Source of the DNA: Plectrocnemia conspersa
Taxonomy: Eukaryota; Arthropoda; Insecta; Trichoptera; Polycentropodidae
Assembly (NCBI GenBank): GCA_009617715.1
Contig: VTFK01000143.1
Span: forward strand, 620,001 to 684,000
DNA: 64,000 nt
Direction of reading: 5' to 3'
Shown here: positions 1 to 10,099 of the stretch, piece after piece
Position numbering within the stretch: the first letter of the stretch is position 1
Layout of the letters: each line of letters starts with the position of its first letter
The notes under the pieces: generated by a model
What the model was told of the DNA's origin: nothing
The model's database searches: none
What the model saw: the letters and a program-made list of their open reading frames with translations, nothing else
Program-made: the position numbers and the translations under genes

Positions 1-1730
1 AGCTCTATACAAGATTATAATTAAAAAATCACAACAGGAAAAAAAACGGAGGCTGTGGCAGTGGGCGTGAGCACTCTTGAATGTGCCATTTTTTCTTCGA
101 ATCTTTGTCAATGATAGACGGTTTTACTATGTCTACTAGAACTGGTTTGTGATTTGCACTTTTTTCGTATCACACGCACAAAAAATATTTAAGGTGTGAT
201 CGTCGCATCAATTTGCATACAAAGCGTGTTGCATCAATCAAAGAAGACCGGTCACGACGTTTCATCAGTCACGATCTTCTATTTAAAAATGCATTCATAT
301 CAGAAGATGTTTTGCTTTAATCCCTTATTATACGATCACTGCCAACTGCTCACTATGCATTGTATTAGTTTGTTCGATTTTGGATTTTCGTAATATTTTA
401 AAAGCTTTTAACGGTCAAATGATTCACCATTATGAAAGCTTTTAAAACGAATGTTTATGTAACTGAACTCTTAATGACGCATTATTATTAAATTTACACC
501 TAAGCTCATTGTATATTATTATAATAAAAAGCACGCAATTGTTTTGTACTGATTGCAGTTAGTTGTTCTCTCATGGAGCGATACGTTACTCGGTTTATCG
601 GTGTTGATATTTGATTGTTATAAAAACGCTCTATGCGGAAAATTAAATACGTTGATATGTGTGATTTTTTTAGCGTTCATAATGTTAATTTCTCACGGAT
701 AGTATTGTTGCCCTTGAAGCGCAAAAAAATTAACATCGCTCAAAATTACCAACACCACTAATCATAGTGTAGCATGAGAATCGAACCCGTTCTTAAAAAC
801 GCTACATGTAAAAAAATACTATACGATGATTTTGCTTTGAACGCATTCCTCGCGCGGTACATATCGGAAATTCCTGTCGAACCTCATTCACCATTACGAA
901 TTCTTCTGGGGATGATTCAGAGCGAGGCTCTGGAATTTCACTCAATAATAAATTTTCTTCGTGTTCTGGGATGCGCTTTCAAAAGTTTACGACCTCGATT
1001 CAATTCCGCGAGATGGAAAAATTTCTGGCGGCGGTCATTGTCGTCCGTAATTAGATAAAATTCACTCTAGCGAACAAACGGATATGACCATTGTGACTCA
1101 CTGTGATATTTTTTGCTCAAGTTTTCTAATGACAAGACCTCGTTCTTTGAATTGGAAAATTCGGTTTTAAAACGCGGTTCTAGGAAGCTCCGCCGACGCG
1201 ATTTTGCAAATATTTAACTAGTAAAAATGTGCAAATTAATATTTGCATTGCAATTTTGGGTTGGCCACTTGGGCGTATTTGAACAGTGTGTTTATATTGA
1301 CATTTAATATATTTAGTCAAATGTGAACATTTTAAAAACTCCAACTATACGGTTTATATAATATTTTATGCATAGAGAAACAAAGCCAACGTTTCGTTGA
1401 TGATTCAACCAATAACTAAGTTAAATGATTCAGTCGTAAAACATTTGTGTATGATTGAATAATATCATATTACAATGTTATATTATGATCGGTGTTCCAT
1501 TAGAAAGCACGTGTGTTACTTCAATGTCATTGGAGAACTATGCAACGGTTATACATAATGCATTTGCCACTCAAAAACATCATTACTTACATCATACATA
1601 TATGTATCTGACAAATAGTCAATAACTTTCGATTACTGTCATTTATTTTTATTCGTTTTTAATGTACCTACAGTTTTGTACTATTTTTGCGCGTAATTTT
1701 AATTTTAATTTTTAATTGTAATATGTAATG
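1..1730. other. AT-rich non-coding sequence, no gene recognised
   Basis: I see no supported gene. The open frames at 196-393 and 774-1058 have no recognisable domain, splice context or composition distinct from the flanks, and I regard them as chance. Confidence 0.6.
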
Positions 1731-1772
1731 TTCTTGTTTTTAAGTAGTTTGTTCTTGTTTTTAAGTAGTTTG
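1731..1772. repeat. perfect 21-bp tandem duplication
   Basis: Two identical 21-bp units lie head to tail (1731-1751 and 1752-1772), each beginning TTCTTGTTTTTAAG. This is a small local slippage-type duplication in AT-rich DNA with no visible function. Confidence 0.9.
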
Positions 1773-1805
1773 GTCGAGTATAATTTTTTTATTTTTTTTA
1801 ATTTG

Positions 1806-2690
1806 CGGCAGATATCGTGTTTTCAAATTTCATTATAATCCACGGAAATGACAAAAATATATATTTTTTAAATTTAATTTAATTTTTATATTTATTTTAA
1901 AACTTTTTTCCTTACTTTTTTCTCTAAGATTTTTTATTGAATTTATGATTTTTCTTTATGTTTTGAATATCCTCCATTTTGAAAAAAGGCGGTGGATCAG
2001 ACTTTTAACAATTACGTTATTAAAATAAATTTCAATAAAATTAAAGACAGTTATCGTGTTCTCAAAAATGCAAATAAACTAGCAAAAATGAAAAAAATAT
2101 ATTTATTTTATATTTTAATTTACATTTTTAAACGTTGTTCACTTCTTTACTTTTCTCTCGAAAATTTTTTTAACGAAATTATGGTTATTTAAATTTTTTC
2201 TTACTATTTTGAAACAAAATGAATTATATTGACTAACGAGCTTAGCGAAGTTATTTATAACAGCTATTTCTATAACAAGTTTCATGTCCGGAAATTTCGT
2301 TATATTCCATGAGATGACCAAAAATATTTATTTTTAATTTTAATCTCTATTTTAAAACGTTTTTATTTCCTTAATTTTTTTAACGAATTTACATTATTTA
2401 TTTATGTTTTGAATAACCAACATTAGCTGGCCATACACGCGCAGATTTGTCCTGGATGTCTGGCGGACAAATCCGTTCGTGTATGATGTGAAAAGACACA
2501 GATTTGTCTGTCCACTGTCTTTCCGCTGTCCGTGCTCAAAACGGGCACTCGAGTGTGTGCGCGAAAAGACGGTTTATAGTACTTGTTGTTAAAATTTGTC
2601 TCTTGAAGTGAATTAGACGGCGGATCAGATCTGTTATTAGAATAAGTTTCATGTCGAAATGATTAAAACTAGGACAGTTATCGTATCCTC
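1806..2690. repeat. degenerate tandem repeat, unit about 230 bp
   Basis: At least three diverged units can be aligned by eye. The T/A-rich part (a run ending in TTATGTTTTGAAT or a close variant) recurs at about 1850-1970, 2083-2215 and 2313-2420. The phrase GGCGGTGGATCAGA or GGCGGATCAGA, followed by ACAGTTATCGTRTYCTCAAAAA, recurs at 1988-2070 and 2613-2690. Spacing is about 230 bp. The last unit is interrupted by the palindromic insertion at about 2428-2600. No coding capacity is evident. Confidence 0.6.
2428..2600. mobile_element. palindromic MITE-like insertion
   Basis: A 21-bp inverted repeat (2432-2452 with 2465-2485) shares CATACACG and ATTTGTCC in both arms and encloses a 12-base loop. 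A further GATTTGTCTGTCC motif follows. The block is more GC-rich than the surrounding tandem repeat and interrupts one of its units, which suggests a later insertion. The outer ends and target duplication are not resolved. Confidence 0.5.
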
Positions 2691-2699
2691 AAAAACATA

Positions 2700-3300
2700 T
2701 ATATATATAATAATTACTAAAATGTTAAATTATAATATTTCTCAATAAACCTATCATAAAATAAATAAAAGTTTAAAAAAAAAAATTTTATGTATAAAAA
2801 ATACCAAATTAAAATCTATAAAAATTCTAAAATTCGTTTATGTTGGGTGAATTTGTTTCCTCAATTCATGAATATACTATACTATATTTTAATCAGATAC
2901 GTTATTTTTTATAATATTAGGTATATTTATATACTGAATTGTATTTCTGGGATACTTTTAAGTGCGCCACGTGCTAAATAATTGATCATTCAATAAAAAA
3001 AATAATATAAAATTACTTTTCAATCGGCATAATTATTAAAAAAATATGTCTATCATTCGGTTTCATTCTCCGCCTATCGTTAGTTTCAATTAGCCGGCAG
3101 AGCCGAATCGGGCATGCCGATACACATTTTTTTAATGTAAAGATCCAAAATCGGACCGCGATTAATCACTCGCTTATGTAAATCGTGTCGTGAAATCACA
3201 TAAGCCCACATCCATAGTAGTAGTGTAGCGGAACTCATTTTTTTTATTCGTTAGTTAGGTGATTCACGTTAATATGTAGAATACGTATCGTTCGAGATCG
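2700..3300. other. AT-rich sequence, no gene recognised
   Basis: Mostly A/T runs with a short GC-richer patch at 3060-3140. The open frame 2790-2981 is low complexity and unsupported. Confidence 0.6.
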
Positions 3301-3379
3301 AAACTGGAAAAGAGGAGTGAAGAGCCACCGGTTTACCTGGCGATGTTACCTGGGGTCTTTGGCGTGTCGTCATCGCCGG

Positions 3380-3486
3380 TTTTAACGGACGGCTTCGGTT
3401 CAGTTCGCTCCTAACCGGCGGCGCGGTAGCACCGCTCCATTCGCGAAAGTATCGAAAATAACGTGATTGTATACAAGTTATTTAAC
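3380..3486 (+). promoter_or_regulatory. candidate promoter and 5' leader exon of the echinus-like gene
   Basis: A GC-rich island in AT-rich DNA contains an arthropod initiator-like TCAGT at 3400-3404. A GTGAGT splice donor follows at 3487, and a matching acceptor lies 770 bases downstream (ATCTTCACAG ending at 4253), just before the first coding exon. This reads as a short untranslated first exon of about 85 bases. The TSS is inferred only from the motif, and no convincing downstream promoter element was seen. Confidence 0.35.
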
Positions 3487-4008
3487 GTGAGTGTGTTAAT
3501 TGAACGTTACAAGTGTAAATTTTCGATAAATTCGGGCGCAGAACCCTTTGGGCGATTTAGTTTTACATGACACTGAAATGACACTGTTCGTATACACATA
3601 TTTTGGTGGAACCAGTGACGCAGTTGCATCTTCATACGTGTAGAATCGTAATAAAAGAGTAGTTAGGCACGTGTTTTATCAATTGTATATGTAGTGATTG
3701 TATTAAGCTTGAATTCGAGTGTAAATTTTTATTTCATATAGAAAATGATATAATGAAATTGGGCTGTTTGGCGTCTATTTATGTTTTTGCTGAAAATCGT
3801 GTTTTTTTGCCCGTAAACCCTAAATTGGGATATGTGTAATTTAGACGCTTTGTTTGCGAATCTCGTTTTCTATTGTTTATTTTAAATCACGTTAAACTGC
3901 ATATTTTCATGGTCATCCACATCCTGTCCGATTGTCTCTTTGATTTATTTTATTTGCTTAAAACGTGACGCTTCAAATGGACTAAAATTCACAACACAAT
4001 ACTAGCGA

Positions 4009-4183
4009 CAGGTATCATTTTTACCTGTCTGTTCGTTTTAAAAACAGGTAGAGCCCTCGCTAATCCCCGAAAGCGTTTACCTGTTGATTTCCAAAAGCAA
4101 AAGGTTCACATTGTCGTTTCACAATGCGTTTCTAGCCTAGATCGCCCGAAGGTAGATTCGATCACGATTTCGTATTTTACCTG
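4009..4183. promoter_or_regulatory. cluster of CAGGTA/TACCTG sites
   Basis: Five copies of CAGGTA, in either orientation, occur at 4009-4014, 4022-4027, 4045-4051 (as CAGGTAG), 4078-4083 and 4178-4183. Two more lie at 3334-3339 and 3347-3352 beside the candidate promoter. CAGGTAG is the core recognised by the insect pioneer factor Zelda, and CAGGTA/G is also an E-box variant bound by Snail and ZEB-type zinc fingers. The motif count is direct observation; factor binding is inference. Confidence 0.4.
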
Positions 4184-4253
4184 AACAGATAAAATTGCGA
4201 AGCGCGCCAAATTTCGACATAAAATATTATAATTTTAAATATTATCTTCACAG

Positions 4254-4880
4254 TTCGCTCATGGTGTGACGAAAATACGACGAACTGATATTATGATCGT
4301 GTGTGCATAGTGAAAATTTGTGAAAATGATTAAGTTTCGGTATAAGCGCAAGGAGCCGACCGAGGCGGCGAAGTCTGTCTCGAAAGCTCCACTGAAAGCT
4401 CCTTCCGCTTCTACGCTTCCGAAAAGCGACGCTAAAAAAGTTGTCGCGGATGTTAGAAAAAACGCGTCGCTCGATAACAGAACCGCTACTTTACCGAAGC
4501 AGGATACGGGAAATGGACTCAAGAAAACGAACTCGTCTTCGAGCCTGCAGAAAATCGCTTCTGCGGCCAGTCTTCAAAAACTGGGATCGAACACGAGCTT
4601 GCAGAAGATCGGATCTACGTCCAGTCTTCAGAGGAGCAGGGCTAATACGCCCGTTCAAAGACTGGAGCAAAAAACGGCTACGCGAGTCGCAATACAAAAA
4701 ACGAACCCCGACTTCGATATGAAAAACGAAGCTTTCGCAAACGAAGACTTCAAAATTGACGGTTCATGCAGAAACAATACTCTTCCAAGGACCAAAAACG
4801 ATCAAAAACCACCCATCGGAAACAAGATGCTGAAAGCGGAAGAGAATGCTGAAACTACTTCACTGATTAGAGTCTTCGAA
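4254..4880 (+). CDS. probable first coding exon of the echinus-like gene (coding part 4326-4880)
   Basis: Translation most likely starts at ATG 4326 (GTGAAAATGA, A at -3) and runs 185 codons to a strong donor, GAA|GTAAGT, at 4881, ending in phase 0. The acceptor AG at 4252-4253 bounds the exon. The peptide begins MIKFRYKRKEP and is basic, Ser/Thr/Lys-rich and probably disordered. Residues 73-108 are four exact-period 9-residue units starting SLQK or SLQR. No folded domain is recognised. Assignment to the echinus-like gene rests on strand, position upstream of the USP exons and phase compatibility with the exon at 9797. It could instead belong to an alternative transcript or another gene. The frame stays open for six codons past the donor, to a stop at 4901. 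Confidence 0.6.
4542..4649 (+). repeat. 27-bp coding minisatellite (4 units)
   Basis: Four in-frame 27-bp units encode SLQKIASAA, SLQKLGSNT, SLQKIGSTS and SLQRSRANT. Synonymous codons alternate between units, so the protein period is better kept than the DNA period. Confidence 0.85.
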
Positions 4881-4901
4881 GTAAGTAGATTGACCTTTTA
4901 A

Positions 4902-5690
4902 TATATGATATTCAATATCTATGCATCGTCGCATATATGTACATCATTCGATATCGAAGAAGATATCTAATAACGTTTCAAGTCTCACGCGTTGTGAAAT
5001 GTTATATTTTATAATATTATATTATACAATTTCGGTACACACGATAATTTATTTAGCATCAATGTGTGAACCCGTGAACATTCAGTCATTTTTTAATTAA
5101 AAATAATCCGTTATTGGCAAATTGTATTATTTTTTTATCGTAGTACAATCTCTGTATTGATATATTGCTGTGGTGGGCCGCCTGTTGACGCGTTTGCAAG
5201 ATTAATGATTGAATAAATTGATCTTAGCGTAATACATTTGCAAAAAAATATTTGTTCGATTTAATCAATCTTGTTCTGATTTTATAACAATGAGATAAAA
5301 TCGTACAGGAAATTATTACGACAACCGTCCCTGCGCTTCCAGGGGTCGTGAACCATGCGGTTTCGCCGAAACAGGAAATGACTCTTGCACGATTGAGATA
5401 TCTTTTTTCTCACGAAATGTTTCCTTTGTATACGTTTGATATTCGCGCCTATCTTCCCAGAACAAAAGTGAACCCTGCGCTTCGACTAATGAATATTCAT
5501 TAATATAAGCTTCGTGGTTTTTTGCTGTTAGAATTTTTAATGCAAAAATACTACTGATATTGTAATAGTATAGTATTATATGATTAATTAAATTACACAC
5601 TTCCTGTTAAACCTAAATATGTAGTGAAGTATCTGACAAGATTGAACGCGTGATAATATTAATGTTGTATTTAGTAAAACTTAATATGTG
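4902..5690. other. intron sequence, no exon found
   Basis: AT-rich, apart from a GC-balanced patch at 5320-5500. The minus-strand frame at 5316-5600 resembles no family I know. No cysteine-box exon of a USP is visible. Confidence 0.5.
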
Positions 5691-6520
5691 TACTTTTGGG
5701 CAATTTTTTTTGCCGCATACTTTTCTCAAATCAGAGATATCATTTGAGGGAGGGTGCAGTGGAAAATATTTGGCAACTCCCCTTTTGAATTTGGCCAAAA
5801 AATTGCATGTCATGAATCTTAATGAAATAGTTTCACTAAATGACGTTTCTGATTCTAAACCAGGTTATCCCTCAAAGGTTCTCAGGTTATCCCTCAAAGA
5901 AAATCTAAGGAACAGTCCCAAATCTATGTTTTATAATTTTTCATTTCAGTGAAATCATATCAGAATACATTTTCACCGATATATATATGTATTTTTACTA
6001 GTGAAAATATAATAGTTTAGATGCTAGTTAAATTATATAAACTTTTCCATATGTAGTAATATCTACATTTACATACTTATTATTATTTATTTATATGCGA
6101 TGTATAAATGTTACAGTGAATGTGTATTTTTCGGTGAAGCTATATTTTCACTTGTGAAGTTCAAATACATTTTCACTGATAGATATGTATTTTTGCCAGT
6201 GAAAATACAATATTGCAGGTGCTCGTTAAATTATATAATTAAACTTTTCCATATGCAGTAATTTATACATTTACATAATTATTATTATTTATTTAAATGC
6301 GATGTTTAAATGTTACAGTGAATGTATATTTTTCGGTGAAGTTATATTTTCACTAGTTAAAATACATTTTCACCAGTAGATATTTATTTATATTAGCAAA
6401 CATATATGTGCTAGTGAAATTATATGCTGCTCTAAAACGTATATGAAACTCATTTTGACAGTTGCGAAACGTCTATTTGCTGTTCAAACCCAAACCTAAC
6501 CTAATAAAAGTTCTAAAAAT
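5690..6520 (+). repeat. dispersed repeat family R1, copy A
   Basis: This block shares long stretches with 27862-28450. It opens with a GAATTTGGCC/ATGCATGTCAT/AATCTTAATGAAAT module. Repeated inverted motifs of the type TTTTCACCGGTA and ACCAGTGAAAATATA follow. It ends with CGAAACGTC...TTCAAACCCAAACC...AAAGTTCTAAAA. The open frame 5650-5952 lies inside it and is not a gene. No transposase or RT coding is seen, so it is a non-autonomous repeat of unknown class. Confidence 0.6.
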
Positions 6521-6711
6521 AATTAGCTCAAAATACTGGGTAAAATAAGCTAAGAAAGAAATACTGACTCCGAATCAGCATATTTCTCCATATTTCGTCT
6601 AAACTTGGATATTAAACAATGTTTTAAAATATTATAGCTATTCTTACTTATATTATACTATGGACTTCTGATATTAGAATCGAATTCAAATCGAATTTTG
6701 AGCGCAAAAAT

Positions 6712-6836
6712 AATTATCACTTCTCAGAAGTCAAAAATTCACGTCAAAAGCAATAAAATCGTGTTCCCACTGCGAGGGCGACGGCATGATTTTATTGCTT
6801 TTGACGTGGATTTTTGACTTCTGAGAAGAGATAATT
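6712..6836. repeat. 52-bp-arm inverted repeat (hairpin)
   Basis: Left arm 6712-6763 and right arm 6785-6836 are reverse complements with about three mismatches, around a 21-base GC-rich loop. The arms contain TTTTATTGCTTTTGACGTG and TGACTTCTGAGAAG. The right arm is the start of a repeat also found at 13926-14260. Confidence 0.85.
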
Positions 6837-7130
6837 GTGTTTTGCACTCTCCTATTGGTCAAAATTCGGTTTAGCGATTCACACTTATTGTAAATCGTAA
6901 TATTGTTATAAAAAATCTTGAATGAACGCTAGATAAGCGAGCGTTTCCACCGCGACAGCGCCGGCACGATTTTATTGCTTTTGACGTGGATTCTAATCAG
7001 GGAACTGCTTGAATTTGACCTAAAAAAATGCATGTTATTTAATGAAATATTATAAATCTTAATGAAATGGAAAATATTAAAAAAAACTACCACTGACTGG
7101 TAAAAATTTGCCCCCTCTGATATGGTGTCC
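6785..7130 (+). repeat. dispersed repeat family R2, copy 1, ending in an R1 module
   Basis: It is colinear with 13926-14260: TTTTATTGCTTTTGACGTGG, then TGACTTCTGAGAAGAGATAATTG, ATTGGTCAAAAT, ATATTGTTATAAAAA, GAGCGTTTCCAC and a second TTTTATTGCTTTTGACGTGG. It then runs into the GAATTTGRCC/ATGCATGTYAT module shared with family R1. Non-coding. Confidence 0.7.
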
Positions 7131-9796
7131 CTGTTTCTAATAATTATTATATAAAAGCAGTTCTACAAAACAAACAAATAAATGACTCCCGAATCTTTTT
7201 AGACAAAATAAAATTTTAACAATACAAAATAAATATTTAAGAATAGTTTTTGACTTGACTCATAAATAGTATAGTTTAGCAATATATTATATTCGTTTAA
7301 TAAAACTGTTTAGAAATATAAATTTCTATTATAAATTTATATTTTATTTATAAGCACTACAAAATAAATATTTAAAAAGAACTCGACTTTCATACAAAAT
7401 GTATAATACTAATATTATAATTTTAGCAATTTAATGAATTCATTTACTAGGACTGTTTAGAAATATAAACTTATATTATATATTTATATTATATAGTTTT
7501 ATTTAGGACGTCACTTCAAAATCTTGATTTTTTTATTGCCGATTTACAATCGATTTCTTTCCACCATTTCGCGTTTTAAAGCAACATGAATATTAAAAAT
7601 TTTCATGAACTTATAAATGGAAAATATTAATTTTATATCGAGTAAAAATGCAATATTTTAAATATAAAACATAGTGATATTTATTGATTATAAGCTGTAA
7701 TATTAGTTAATAATTCATAAAAAAAATATATGGTATTGATTTACATTTAGTGTCTCACTTCTTACTTAGTAGTGTTGTGCATTGGGCCTATCGTGCTATC
7801 ATGGAATATTTACAAAAAATAATAATGCTTACCAAACACACTTTTGGCACTATATCTATATAATAAACATATGTTTTATGTATGTTAAATAATATAATAA
7901 TAAAATAAACTGTGGTTAAGCTATATTGTTATTAGATTATAAGTAATTTATTAATATTTATTGTGCATCCGCAACACACGCTCGTTAAAAATGCGCCACA
8001 CATAACTGCACCAATTAACCAGACTATTTTTCAAGCCGCTAGAAAGATAAATCAAATTTGTCTCTATCTCCTACTATTCTCATCACATTGTGTGCTTCCA
8101 CGTTTTCGTGGGAAAATTCGAGTTCAAACACTCATTGTGTAAAATATCATAATGGTACTGCGGCAGCCATCACGCCATCGAAAAAATTGAACCATAGATT
8201 AATTTTCTATAATACTATAAAAGTCGACAATTTCAGTTTTTACGCACTTATGATCATTACGCCATTTCATCGCTTGCGTTAGGCTCGTTAGAGAGTGCGT
8301 AACGCCGCATAACTCTCTGATCTATAACATAATATAGTTCGAATCGACTCCGATAATTCGGTAACCCACATAACGAAAATATTCGAGAATGTGTGCCACG
8401 AGATGAAAAAATACTTAAAGCAAATAATATTCACGATACTTTCACGAGAAACTGTTCCTTTCCCGCTGGCTCTCGGCCCATGGTCTCGTCTCGTTTTCTC
8501 GAGCCGGAGGCTGTCTCGGGTTTTGTAGCCGACTTATATAACGGTTCTCCGACATTATATTCTCGTGATATGACCACTGAGGAGAAGCGTCATAGAACGA
8601 AGACGAACACCCAAAGTGGAAGTAATTTATACGCGTTTAATCTCTAAAGCGACGGACAGGTTGTCTTTCGTAATAAATAAAACCTGTTGGTGTATTCTAG
8701 GATGGAAAAATGCTTATAATTGAACACGTGTGCTTCGTGGTGCTTTGGATTGACACCGATTGTATGATAACCCAAATTTCGTACGACTGCAACCCAATTT
8801 ACACTATTTTAAATTCCTTACTAAATTATTTATTAATTAATATTAGTAATTTCGATATTCAATCAATCAAATGATACAGTATGAATACCCATACCATCAT
8901 ATATTTTTCAGAAATTGTGTCATTTGGGTCAACCGAAGCGTTCAGAAAACAACAAGCACGTTTTTAGTTAATGTTTTTTGTATTTAAAAAAATTTAAATG
9001 CGTGTCACATATTCCACGAGTTTCATAATACCCATTAAACAATTTATTTGTATATTATATGATGGTCTTTTTGAAATATTACTTACTATTTTTAACTATG
9101 CAATAACACATTTAATATTGATGCAAATACATATATAATAGACAAATAAATTTTAGATAATTCGTAAGACTCAAATTTAATCAATAATAAACAAATTGTA
9201 TTTTATAATAGTTTATTGCAAATTTTAAGAAATCTAAAATTAAAAATACGCTTTAGTAAAGTTAATACAAAACTAAATTGGTTATGTTCCGCCGCTAGAA
9301 AAAATTCGAACGTTTGTATTAATTTCTGTACATGAGTTGTATGTAGTTATGTAAAGATAAACATATAAATTAATATTTTAACGCCATATCTATGAAATTA
9401 TCAAATAGATACAACTTTCACGCATCAGTCATACTGTTCTCGTTAAAGCTTAGCGATTAGGTCATGTGCCTAGCAATTTTACGCAATACACTTTTCCGAA
9501 ACGTTTTAGGTACGTCTATTATTGAAATTATGTAAAATAATTACAATTATAACAATTGTGGTTTACGTGTGTTTGTGAGTGTATAACATTATAGTCACAA
9601 ATGTCAACATCGTAATGTTGCAATCGTACATTACTAAACGTCGAACACGTTATTCTGCAACTTTTCGCGCGTGCTTGCCAGCTGTCATTTTCACGCATTT
9701 TTTTTATTGTATATAAGTGAAACCTTACTGTGTAAGGAATTTAGTTATTTAAGTAAACATTTATAAATGGTTTTAACCGATCTCTCGTTGTTTCAG
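7131..9796. other. intron sequence without a recognisable exon
   Basis: I read this stretch specifically for the conserved USP53/54 segment that should precede ELFSQLQ (a cysteine box near a CIFCALK-like end) and did not find it. The open frames at 8058-8282 and 8393-8647 show no homology that I recognise. The block ends with a good acceptor, GTTGTTTCAG, at 9787-9796. Confidence 0.55.
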
Positions 9797-10099
9797 GAGC
9801 TGTTTTCACAACTGCAGTTCAGCCGAGAGCGAGCTTTGCCCGCTGATGAAGTTCGCAGGGCTTTGGCAGCTCCGTTCTGCGGCCAGCGCCGTTTTCGGCT
9901 CGGTTGCATGGCGGATGCTGCTGAGTGCTTCGAGAACATCCTGCTGCGCTTGCACGCGCACGCGGCACTGCCTGCGAGACCTGACGACATGTGCAGGGCC
10001 CCACATTGCCTGCCCCATCGAAAGTTCGCCATGGCCCTCGTGGAACAAGGACTGTGCAGCGCATGCGGAGCCACCTCTGAGCCTCTTCCTTTCACCCAG
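9797..10099 (+). CDS. ec: ec exon: USP domain, zinc-finger part
   Basis: The exon is 303 bp (101 codons), bounded by TTTCAG at 9791-9796 and the donor CAG|GTATGT at 10100. It reads ELFSQLQFSRERALP, then QRRFRLGCMADAAECFENILLR, a zinc-site pattern CRAPHC...CSAC, and ends CGATSEPLPFTQ. This order matches human USP53/USP54 closely, where the next residues begin with a V/M-x-Y-x-S-T/A pattern, as in the following exon. It is markedly more GC-rich than its introns. The previous exon must end in phase 0, and none with the expected conserved cysteine box is visible upstream. Confidence 0.93.

Noticed and set aside
6485..6505. AACCTAACCTAA, reminiscent of insect telomere (TTAGG)n
   Set aside because: Only two units, embedded in the terminal module of repeat R1.
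8700..8790. Frame reading VCFVVLWID at about 8726-8755, faintly like the USP CFLNSxxQVLWHLD box
   Set aside because: The flanking residues do not match, there is no acceptor or donor in the right phase, and the NxCFLNS core is absent.
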